This document shows positions 7,802 to 14,739 of a stretch of 34,850 bases of DNA, piece after piece. The translations under genes were made by a program, and so were the position numbers. Location: the NCBI RefSeq assembly GCF_010548275.1, contig NZ_JAAGLT010000052.1, positions 1 through 34,850 on the forward strand. Reading direction: 5' to 3'. Positions within the stretch are counted from its first letter, which is position 1. Each line of letters begins with the position of its first letter. The notes beneath the pieces were generated by a model, which worked only from the letters and a program-made list of their open reading frames with translations, was not told where the DNA came from and searched no databases. The DNA is from Streptomyces sp. SID12488 (lineage in GTDB: Bacteria; Actinomycetota; Actinomycetes; Streptomycetales; Streptomycetaceae).

Positions 7802-8683
7802 CTATCCAGCGGGGCGTTCCGCGGAGCGCTCTGCATGTGCCGCCCAGTCCAGGATCTGAACGGCCGCCCCCGCGGCCTCCAGCCCCCGGCAGTCGGCGTG
7901 GTGCCGGCGGGCGATGGCGTCGAGGTCGAGGTGGGGGCCGAAGGACGGGTGGGCGGCAAGGCGGCGGGCGTAGGCCCACAGGGCCGGGTGGTCGGCGACG
8001 CGGTGCACCGCGGCGGCGTCCAGGTGCCAGCGATGCACGGTGTCGAGGCGCACCAGAGAAACCCACAACTCGACGTCGGCGGCGGTCATTCGGTCGCCCA
8101 GCAGATACGGGTCCGCAGCGAGCCGCGCGTTCAGCGAGCCCAGGGTGCGCAACAGGGAGGCGAGCGCGTCGGCGCGGTCGCCGTCCTCGGCGGCGGCGTC
8201 TCCGGCTCGCTGGGCCGCCGCGTCGATGCCCTGCGCGCACAGGCGCTCGACGGCCTCGATCTCCGCCTCCAGGCCGCACGGGTACAACGTGGGGCGACCG
8301 CCGCCGAAGTGCCGGGACAGGTCGCGCAGGATGTCCGGGGTGTGCGTGCTGACGATCCGCCCCGACCAGTCGTCGCTGAGCACCGGGACCGTGGCCGCGC
8401 CGGAGTAGCGGTGCGCGCTCGCCTCGTACAGCGGGCGCAGTGCGGAGTTTTCGCCGCCGGGGGCGTCGGGTACGGCGGGCAGTTCGGTCACGGGACAGGC
8501 CGCGCCGAGGCCGAGCAGGCTGTGGGTGACGGCGATCCGGAGACAGTCCGGGTCGGCCGGGGACAGGTGGAGGCGATAGCGGCGCGGCACGGCGTAGTGA
8601 CCGCTGCGCGCGTCCCGGCCGAGTCGGCCGCGGAAGGCCGGGACGGGGCGGGCGGAGGTGGCGGCCAGTGGTGTGACGGTCAT
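7802..8683 (-). CDS. Glutathione S-transferase C-terminal domain protein, glutathionyl-hydroquinone reductase-like
   Basis: The 293-aa protein resembles the YqjG/ECM4-type glutathionyl-hydroquinone reductases: an N-terminal RYRLHLSPADPD strand, ATVPVLSDDWSGRIVST (the thioredoxin-fold cis-Pro region) and a helical C-terminal half with LLGDRMTAADVELWVSLVR. In canonical members the first strand leads into a CPW motif with the catalytic Cys. Here that spot reads ADPD, and a Cys comes three residues later (DCLRI), so chemistry may differ or be lost. Streptomyces use mycothiol rather than glutathione, which makes a classical activity doubtful. The ATG at 8683 has GGGGAG just upstream. A Cys-type leader peptide lies 89 nt upstream, placing the gene in a sulfur-responsive context. 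Confidence 0.75.
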   Translation of the reverse strand: MTVTPLAATSARPVPAFRGRLGRDARSGHYAVPRRYRLHLSPADPDCLRIAVTHSLLGLGAACPVTELPAVPDAPGGENSALRPLYEASAHRYSGAATVPVLSDDWSGRIVSTHTPDILRDLSRHFGGGRPTLYPCGLEAEIEAVERLCAQGIDAAAQRAGDAAAEDGDRADALASLLRTLGSLNARLAADPYLLGDRMTAADVELWVSLVRLDTVHRWHLDAAAVHRVADHPALWAYARRLAAHPSFGPHLDLDAIARRHHADCRGLEAAGAAVQILDWAAHAERSAERPAG

Positions 8684-8772
8684 GAGTCTCCCCAGGTGTG
8701 GTGCGCAGACGTACGCGCGGCGGAAGGCGTAGTCGGGGGCCGCCGTGGTGGCGCGGGGGTGGGCGGCCGGGC

Positions 8773-8892
8773 TCAGCGCAGGGGGCTGATGGAGCTGCAG
8801 ACGCGCTGCAGGTCGATGTGCCGGCGGGAGGTCAGCAGCGGGGTCGGCCGGGGTGTGTGAACCACCCGACTGGCGTTCGACTCCACGCGCAT
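8773..8892 (-). CDS. Putative cysteine-type attenuator leader peptide (39 aa) of the GST-like gene
   Basis: The ORF encodes MRVESNASRVVHTPRPTP, then LLTSRRHIDLQRVCSSISPLR and TGA. SRRHIDL matches the leader at 7555-7644, and the C-terminal VCSS is typical of Streptomyces putative leader peptides upstream of sulfur genes. A possible -10 hexamer, TAGGGA (8904-8899), ends six bases before the ATG, so the transcript may be leaderless, as is common for such ORFs. A GGTAGGGA string could instead serve as a ribosome site. The peptide would sense charged tRNA-Cys by ribosome stalling (inference). Confidence 0.8.
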   Translation of the reverse strand: MRVESNASRVVHTPRPTPLLTSRRHIDLQRVCSSISPLR

Positions 8893-9114
8893 CTCGTTTC
8901 CCTACCTTTTCACTAGGATTCCCATGGGGAGTGTCGATCGGCTCGCCGCCCACGTCAAGGGCGTCTCGTACGGCGGACGGTGCAGGCCCCACCGATCTCC
9001 GGTGTCCCCTCGGTGTCCCCTCCGCCGAGGGGTCCTCGTAGTGGGTTCGTAAAGCTCGTGAAGACAGAGCGACGAAGCCGACGGCATCCGAGGACCAAGG
9101 AAGCAGGGGACGAC

Positions 9115-10254
9115 ATGAGATTCCTGGAGCGCGAACGCGCGGCCCTCAGCAAGTTGCTGCCGGGCCTCGACGACGGGCTGCGGGCCCTGCCACTGATGAC
9201 GTTGGAGAGCCCGAAGAGTCCGGGCATCGGGCTGTTCCGGGAGTGCGGAGGCCCCGGGCTGCTGGCGCCGGCGGCCCTCCAGGGGCGGGGCGCCACCGCG
9301 CTCGAAGCGGTACGGGTGCAGCGGGCGCTGGGTAGCCGCTCTCCCTCGCTGGCCGTGGCGACGACCATGCACCACTTCTCGATGGCCACGCTCGTCGGGC
9401 TGAGCGAGTCCGGCTGGGGCGAGGGGCTGGAGTGGATGCTCGTCCAGGGCGTCGCGGCCGACAACCGGCTCCTGGCGTCCGGCTTCGCGGAGGGCCGCAG
9501 CGGCACCGGCATCCTCTCCCCGGCGATGTCCGCCACGGTGACCCCCGAGGGCGTCCGCATCACCGGGGTGAAACGGCCGTGCAGTCTGGCCCGTTCCATG
9601 GATCTGCTCACCGCCAGCGTGATGGTGCCCTGCGAGAACGGCGAGGGCGAGGAGCTGGCCGTGGCGCTGGTGCCGGCCGAGACGGAGGGGCTGAGCGTCA
9701 GCGCCTTCTGGGCGAGCGGATTCCTCGCGGGCGCCGAGAGCGACCAGGTCACACTCGACAACGTCCTCGTGCCGCCGGAACTGCTGGTGCGCACCGCCTC
9801 CCCGGCCGGGTCCCGGCTCGACGAGGTGCAGACCGCCGGGCTCGTCTGGTTCGAGCTGCTGATGACCGGCAGCTATCTCGGCGCCGCGAGTGCCCTGGTG
9901 GAGCGGGTGCTGTGCAAGGACCGGGTGCCCGAAGCGGAACGGGTGCGGCTGCTGGTGGAGGCGGAGGGCGCGATGGCCGCCGTGGAGGGCCTGGCCCGGC
10001 GGGTGGACGGGGCGGCCCCCGACGAGTCCGCTCTCGCCGACTCGCTGTACGTCCGCTACACCGTGCAGGACGCGCTCGCCCGGGTCGTCCCGCGTGCGGT
10101 GGAACTGCTCGGCGGACTCGCCTTCATGGCCTCGGACGAGGTCGGCTACCTCGCCGCCTGCGTCAACGGCCTTGCCCTGCACCCGCCTTCGCGGTCCCGG
10201 ATGACGGGCCCGCTGGCCGCCTATCTCGACGAGGCGCCGCTGACCGTCGCCTGA
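9115..10254 (+). CDS. Acyl-CoA dehydrogenase family protein
   Basis: The 379-aa protein has the three-part acyl-CoA dehydrogenase fold: an N-terminal helical part, a middle beta domain with TPEGVRITGVKRPCSLARSM and VTLDNVLVPPELL, and a C-terminal helical domain (QDALARVVPRAVELLGGLAF). These flavoproteins oxidise acyl thioesters or, in variant members, hydroxylate or dehydrogenate other substrates. The C-terminus lacks an obvious catalytic-Glu motif, so a non-standard role is possible. The ATG at 9115 is preceded by AGGGGA at 9105-9110 and is chosen over upstream in-frame starts, which lie in poorly coding sequence. A thioester-reductase-like gene follows after 101 bp and is likely co-transcribed. 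The gene diverges from the leader peptide at 8892, and no direct repeat or operator is obvious in the gap. Confidence 0.75.
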   Translation: MRFLERERAALSKLLPGLDDGLRALPLMTLESPKSPGIGLFRECGGPGLLAPAALQGRGATALEAVRVQRALGSRSPSLAVATTMHHFSMATLVGLSESGWGEGLEWMLVQGVAADNRLLASGFAEGRSGTGILSPAMSATVTPEGVRITGVKRPCSLARSMDLLTASVMVPCENGEGEELAVALVPAETEGLSVSAFWASGFLAGAESDQVTLDNVLVPPELLVRTASPAGSRLDEVQTAGLVWFELLMTGSYLGAASALVERVLCKDRVPEAERVRLLVEAEGAMAAVEGLARRVDGAAPDESALADSLYVRYTVQDALARVVPRAVELLGGLAFMASDEVGYLAACVNGLALHPPSRSRMTGPLAAYLDEAPLTVA

Positions 10255-10355
10255 GGTCTCGGTCGCCCGAGGGTTTTCGGACTTCGGTACGAGGCCCACA
10301 GCGCCGTACAACCTGACGCCAACCGTCGCCCACCCGACCGAGGGGGAAGTTCGCC

Positions 10356-11303
10356 ATGCCCGAAACCTGGACTGGTACCCGGCCCACCGTACTGCTCACC
10401 GGGGGCACCGGAGTGCTCGGCAGAGCGCTGATCGAGGAGCTCCTGCCCGACTTCCGCATCGTCTGCCTGCGCCACCGCACCCCGGTCGACGACTCTCGGG
10501 TGCACGAGTTCCGCGCCGACTTGATGGAGCCCCGACTCGGCCTGTCCACAGCGGACTTCGCGCGTCTCGCCGCCGACGTGGACCTGGTGCTGCACTCCGC
10601 AGCCGCCACCAACTGGCAGTGGGAGCCCGGCCTGATCCGGCGCGCCAATCTCGACGGCACCCGCACGATGCTCGCCCTCGCCGCCCGCGCCGACGCGCCC
10701 TTCTTCCATATGAGCACCGCGTTCGTCGCCAATCCGCTGGCCCCGGAAGAGCAGAAGCGCTTTCCGGGCGCCGCCGCCTATCTCGCCTCGAAGACGGAGG
10801 CCGAACGGGCGGTACGGGAGGCTCCGGTGCCCGGAGTGATCATGCGGCCGTCGGTGGTGATGGGCGACTCGGTGACCGGCCGCATCGCCGGGATACAGGG
10901 CCTGACCCGGGCGCTCGGGGCCATCGTCAAGGGCCAGGTTCCGGTCATGCCGGGCGCGCCGGACTCCCGGATCGACATGGTGCCGCAGGATGTCGTCGCC
11001 CGTGCGGTGGGCGACCTGATGCGCGGCGGGGTCACCGGGGGCGAGTACTGGCTGACGGCCGGCTCGGAGGTACTGCTCCAGACCGAAGTCATCGACACCT
11101 GCCTGGAGTTCGCCGACCGGTACGGGCCCCGGCCGCATCCGCCCCGGCTGATTCCGCTGGAGTCGGTGCACCGGCTGCTGCTGCCGCTGATCGAGGGGCC
11201 CACGTTCCCGGAGTCGCTGCGTCGCCGCTTCCGTACGTACGCGGAACTGCTGACGTGCGCGGTACGGCCCACCAGCCGCCGTCTGCGCTCCAGTTCGCGG
11301 TAG
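10356..11303 (+). CDS. NAD(P)-dependent thioester reductase-like SDR protein
   Basis: The 315-aa protein is an extended short-chain dehydrogenase of the thioester-reductase (male-sterility, NAD_binding_4) type. TVLLTGGTGVLGRALIEELL holds the nucleotide site TGGTGxxG at about residues 15-20. HSAAATNW and YLASKTEAE (Tyr-x3-Lys) follow, then VIMRPSVVMGDS. Stand-alone members reduce acyl thioesters to aldehydes or act on polyketide or lipid intermediates. GAGGGGGAA lies just upstream of the ATG. The last 17 or so codons (from about 11252) are antisense to a sigma-factor fragment, so the present C-terminus was probably created by a rearrangement. It pairs with the upstream acyl-CoA dehydrogenase gene; the pathway is unknown. 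Confidence 0.78.
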   Translation: MPETWTGTRPTVLLTGGTGVLGRALIEELLPDFRIVCLRHRTPVDDSRVHEFRADLMEPRLGLSTADFARLAADVDLVLHSAAATNWQWEPGLIRRANLDGTRTMLALAARADAPFFHMSTAFVANPLAPEEQKRFPGAAAYLASKTEAERAVREAPVPGVIMRPSVVMGDSVTGRIAGIQGLTRALGAIVKGQVPVMPGAPDSRIDMVPQDVVARAVGDLMRGGVTGGEYWLTAGSEVLLQTEVIDTCLEFADRYGPRPHPPRLIPLESVHRLLLPLIEGPTFPESLRRRFRTYAELLTCAVRPTSRRLRSSSR

Positions 11304-11563
11304 TGGTCGACGCACAGCCGCAGCGCGACCGAGGTCAGAAAGGGCCCGATCCGCGCCCGGTCGAGCTTGTCGTGGGCCGCCGCCCGCAGCATCGTCTCCT
11401 GGACGCAGTCCTCCGCGTCCTGGGCGGTCGGCAGCCGCCGCCGGACCAGTCGCATCAGTCGTTCCCGGTGGCCGGCGATCTCTTCCCAGGACAACTCTCG
11501 AAGAATTTCCCCGTCGACGATTACGAGCTCATCTGAGCAGTCTTCCGAATTCATGCAGTACAT
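11252..11563 (-). pseudogene. Truncated ECF-type RNA polymerase sigma factor (region 2 only)
   Basis: From the ATG at 11563 (or 11554) the product reads ...GHRERLMRLVRRRLPTAQDAE, then DCVQETMLRAAAHDK and FLTSVALRLCVDHYRELERRR, which is sigma-70 region 2 of an ECF factor. Family resemblance fades after GRTAHV near 11252. Beyond that the frame only reads the antisense of the thioester-reductase gene until 10778, and no region 4 helix-turn-helix follows. The factor therefore cannot recognise -35 elements as it stands. The fragment overlaps the 3' end of the reductase gene by about 50 bp tail to tail. Confidence 0.75.
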
Positions 11564-11883
11564 GGCCCCGAAATGATCCCTTGGGCGCGAATCCAGAATA
11601 TTCGCACGACCTATCCACACCCGACGGGAAAGGACTGTCCGGGTCAACTCACGGACAAACCGAGCCGATTGCCTACCACTCGTCCGAATGGAAAACGAAA
11701 GAACCGTCTTCGGCACACGACACACCATGCTATAAAAAACCATATGGCTGCCGGACCGGTGCGTTTACGCAGAAACGTCACATCAGGATCAGGCCGAGGG
11801 AATCATCCACCGGCAGCATACCCATATCGGCCATCGGGGAACTGAACCCGCCAATACCGGCCGACCTGCTTCTGCCCCGCGGG
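11564..11883. other. Gene-free interval of lower GC
   Basis: This stretch between the sigma fragment and the molybdenum hydroxylase small subunit holds no convincing gene. It is visibly richer in A and T than its surroundings (for example TATAAAAAAC at 11731-11740) and probably contains the former sigma-factor promoter. I see no strong hairpin for the end of the gene at 11884. Confidence 0.5.
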
Positions 11884-12345
11884 TCAGCCCTCGGTCGCCG
11901 CAGCGGCCTGTTTGATCGCCTCACGGATCCGGGAGTACGTGCCGCAGCGGCAGACGTTCTCGATGGCGTCGATGTCCGCGTCGGTCGGCACGGACGTCCG
12001 CCGGAGCAGCGCCACCGCGGCCATGATCTGCCCGGGCTGGCAGAAGCCGCACTGCGCGACATCGCGGTCGAGCCACGCCTGCTGGACGGGGTGCAGGGTG
12101 TCGCCGTCGGCCAGCCCCTCGATGGTGGTGACCCCGCGGTCCGCGCAGTCGGCAACGGGCACGACACAGGGCTGGATCTCCGCGCCGTCGAGATGACTGG
12201 TGCAGGCACGGCAGACCCCGACCCCGCAGCCGTACTTGGGGCCGGTCACCTGGAGCAGGTCGCGCAGTACCCAGAGCAGCGGCATGTCGGCCGGTGCCTC
12301 GACGGTGACCGGTTCGCCGTTGAGGTCGAAGGTGTAGCGGGGCAT
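11884..12345 (-). CDS. (2Fe-2S)-binding subunit of a xanthine oxidase-type molybdenum hydroxylase
   Basis: The 153-aa protein has the two-cluster layout of isoquinoline 1-oxidoreductase alpha-type subunits. A plant-ferredoxin-like N-terminus carries Cys 40, 45, 48 and 60 (CGVGVCRAC...C), and a helical C-terminal domain carries Cys 99, 102, 132 and 134 (CGFCQPGQ, CRCGTY). It passes electrons from the molybdenum centre to an acceptor. The gene lies 56 bp downstream of the catalytic subunit. It has no signal peptide of its own, so it would need co-export with the Tat-targeted large subunit or a cytoplasmic assembly. No FAD subunit or XdhC-like maturation gene is nearby. Confidence 0.92.
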   Translation of the reverse strand: MPRYTFDLNGEPVTVEAPADMPLLWVLRDLLQVTGPKYGCGVGVCRACTSHLDGAEIQPCVVPVADCADRGVTTIEGLADGDTLHPVQQAWLDRDVAQCGFCQPGQIMAAVALLRRTSVPTDADIDAIENVCRCGTYSRIREAIKQAAAATEG

Positions 12346-12401
12346 CGGATCCCTCTCGGAGGCGAGGTCGGGGTGGGGTGACGGTCGGGGCGTGGCGCGG
12401 G

Positions 12402-14546
12402 TCAGAAGTTGAGCGGGAAGCGGCGGGGCCTGGTGCCCGTAGCCCGGGCGTACGCGTTGGCGACCGCGCCCGCCGCGGCGGGCACCCCGAGTTCCCCGGC
12501 CCCGCCCGGCTCCCCCTTGGACGGCATGATGTGCGCCTCGAAGTGCAGGGGGGCGTGCCGCTGGCGGGCGTAGTGGAAGTCGGCGAAGCTGCCCTCGCGG
12601 ACCGCGCCCCGGTCGATGTGGAGGCCGGCCCGCAGGACGGTGGAGATGCCGTCGATCGTGGTGCCCATGAGCTGGGCCTCAAGTCCGCGTGGATTCACCG
12701 CCGTTCCGACGTCGGCCGCCATCACCGCCCTGGTCACCCGCGGGTTCTTCGGGTCGGTGGCGTCGATCTCGATGAGGCAGGCCACGCAGGAGCCGTACTC
12801 CTCGTGGACCGCCATGCCCTGTCCGTGTCCGGCAGGCATGGTCCGTCCCCAACTTCCGGCGGACGCCGCCTTGTCGAGTACGGCGCGCACGGCCTTGCTC
12901 CGGAGTGTGGTGCGCCGGAAGGCGACCGGGTCCTTGCCGAGGCTGCGGGCGATCTCGTCGACCATGATCTCCTCGGCGGTCCGGCTCGTCCCGGAGTCCA
13001 CCGACCGCCAGGCGCCGAGCGGTATCGCCGCCAGCGCCACATCGCCCGAATCCCCGGACAGCCGCCCGAAGTTGTACAGCCCGCTGTCGCTGGGCAGCGG
13101 GCCGGCCGCCCGTACGCGCTCCGCCTGCGCGGCCACCGACGTCACCCCGCCCTGCGCGGCGAGACCCTCCCCCGACCACGACTCGCTCACCGACGACGTC
13201 GCGTGGACGAACGCGACCACCCGGCCGCCCTTGTGGCTGGCTCTGATCCGGTGGTGGGTCGCCGGGCGCATCCTGCCGTGCCGCAGGTCGTCGCCGCGGC
13301 TCCACATCAGCTTGACCGGCCGGCGGGCCGCCTTGGAGACGAGGGCGGCCTCGATCGCGAAGTCGTGGTTCAGCCGCCGCCCGAACGAGCCGCCGCCGCG
13401 CATGACATGGACCTTGACCTTCGACGCCGGGAGTCCGACCGCCGAGGCGATGCCGTCCCGGGCGTCCATCGGCGTCTGGGTGGAGAACCACAGTTCGGCA
13501 CGGTCCGCGCGGACGTCCGCCACCACGGTCAGCACCTCCATCGGGGCATGACCGACGAACGCGAACTCGAACTCCCCCGTCACCTGCGTCGATCCGCCCG
13601 GCGCCGCACCCAGCGGGGGGACGGCGGCGCGCAGCCGGGATCTGATCGCCGCGTCGGACAACGCGGCCAGCGGGCCCGGCACCCAGGTGATCCGCAGGGC
13701 GTCCCGGGCCTGGAAGGCGTGGTGGAAGGTGTCCGCGACCACGGCGACCCCGCCCGCGACCCGGACGACCGCGCGGACGCCCGGCAGGGCACGGGCCGCC
13801 CGGTCGTCGACCGTGCGGATCTTCCCGCCGAGCGTCGGCGGCCGGGCCATCACGGCCGGTTTCGCGCCTGCCACCTTCAGGTCGCCCGCGTACTGCGCCT
13901 TGCCGGTGATGATGTCCCGCGCGTCGATCCGGGTCGTCGGCTTCCCGATCACCTTGTGCCGGGAGGACGGTTTGGGCTTGCTGGAAACCCTCGGCCGGGT
14001 GACCTTCGCGGCGGTCGCGGTCAGCGATCCGAAGGTGGCCGTACGCCCGTCCGGTGCGAACACCATGGTGTTCCGGGTCCGTAGTGTGCGGGCGGGCAGC
14101 CGCCACCGCTGGGCGGCGGCGGTCACCAGCCGGGCGCGCGCGGTGGCCGCCAGCGCCCGGGCCGGTCCGTACAGGGAGCTGACCGAGTTCGAACCGCCGG
14201 TGTACTGGCTTCCCTTGGTGCGGGCGTCGGCGAGCGGGATGTCGACGTCGGCCAGGCGGGCGTCGAGTTCCTCGGCGATCATCATGGCGACCGCGGTGGT
14301 GACACCCTGGCCGACCTCGACGCGCGGCAGCCGGACGACCACCCGGTTCGCGGCGGTGACCTCCAGGACCAGCATCTCGTCGTCGTCGCCGGTCACCACG
14401 ACGCCGGACCGCGCGCTCGGGTCCGCCGCCCGGGGCTCCGCGCCCTCCGCCGAGGACGAGTCGCAGCCGATCGGCGCGGCCACGGTCAGGGTGGTCGCGG
14501 CAAGCGAGTAGACCATGAACCTCCGACGGGACCACTGCCGCTCCAT
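12402..14546 (-). CDS. Molybdopterin-dependent hydroxylase large subunit, isoquinoline 1-oxidoreductase beta-like, Tat signal
   Basis: The 714-aa catalytic subunit belongs to the xanthine oxidase family in its IorB-like branch. The N-terminus SRRRFMVYS is a good twin-arginine motif, followed by a hydrophobic stretch and APIGC, a possible though atypical lipobox; a membrane-anchored lipoprotein is plausible. Motifs for molybdopterin binding are seen (VEVGQGVTTAVAMMIAEEL, GGGSFGRR). The C-terminal GGAGELGVPA carries the expected catalytic Glu. Such enzymes hydroxylate N-heterocycles or oxidise aldehydes. The ATG at 14546 has AGGGG about 6 nt upstream; the open frame continues upstream but reads across the sedolisin gene on other codons. 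The small subunit follows after 56 bp. The substrate is unknown. Confidence 0.88.
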   Translation of the reverse strand: MERQWSRRRFMVYSLAATTLTVAAPIGCDSSSAEGAEPRAADPSARSGVVVTGDDDEMLVLEVTAANRVVVRLPRVEVGQGVTTAVAMMIAEELDARLADVDIPLADARTKGSQYTGGSNSVSSLYGPARALAATARARLVTAAAQRWRLPARTLRTRNTMVFAPDGRTATFGSLTATAAKVTRPRVSSKPKPSSRHKVIGKPTTRIDARDIITGKAQYAGDLKVAGAKPAVMARPPTLGGKIRTVDDRAARALPGVRAVVRVAGGVAVVADTFHHAFQARDALRITWVPGPLAALSDAAIRSRLRAAVPPLGAAPGGSTQVTGEFEFAFVGHAPMEVLTVVADVRADRAELWFSTQTPMDARDGIASAVGLPASKVKVHVMRGGGSFGRRLNHDFAIEAALVSKAARRPVKLMWSRGDDLRHGRMRPATHHRIRASHKGGRVVAFVHATSSVSESWSGEGLAAQGGVTSVAAQAERVRAAGPLPSDSGLYNFGRLSGDSGDVALAAIPLGAWRSVDSGTSRTAEEIMVDEIARSLGKDPVAFRRTTLRSKAVRAVLDKAASAGSWGRTMPAGHGQGMAVHEEYGSCVACLIEIDATDPKNPRVTRAVMAADVGTAVNPRGLEAQLMGTTIDGISTVLRAGLHIDRGAVREGSFADFHYARQRHAPLHFEAHIMPSKGEPGGAGELGVPAAAGAVANAYARATGTRPRRFPLNF

Positions 14547-14670
14547 CGCCACCCCTGTCGCCTCGCCCGCTGCCGGTGCGTCTCCTGTGTAGGAGGTCCC
14601 TGGCGGCTTCGTGGTTGCGTGTGCCAGCGGGGCTTTCCCGCGCTGAGGCCCGGGGAGGGCACGGAGCCGA

Positions 14671-14708
14671 CGCGGCGCGGGCCGGGAATGGTCCCGGCCC
14701 GCGCCGCG
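14671..14708 (-). terminator. Perfect 17-bp hairpin after the sedolisin gene
   Basis: CGCGGCGCGGGCCGGGA (14671-14687) pairs with TCCCGGCCCGCGCCGCG (14692-14708) over a 4-nt loop, about 31 bp past the sedolisin stop at 14740. It separates that gene from the molybdenum hydroxylase operon. Confidence 0.85.
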
Positions 14709-14739
14709 GTCGTCGATCGTCGGTCTTCGCTCTGCGGGG

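Noticed and set aside
8902..10311. Long minus-strand frame opposite the acyl-CoA dehydrogenase gene
   Set aside because: It is rich in His, Gly and Arg without motifs, while the plus strand has a ribosome site and family features.
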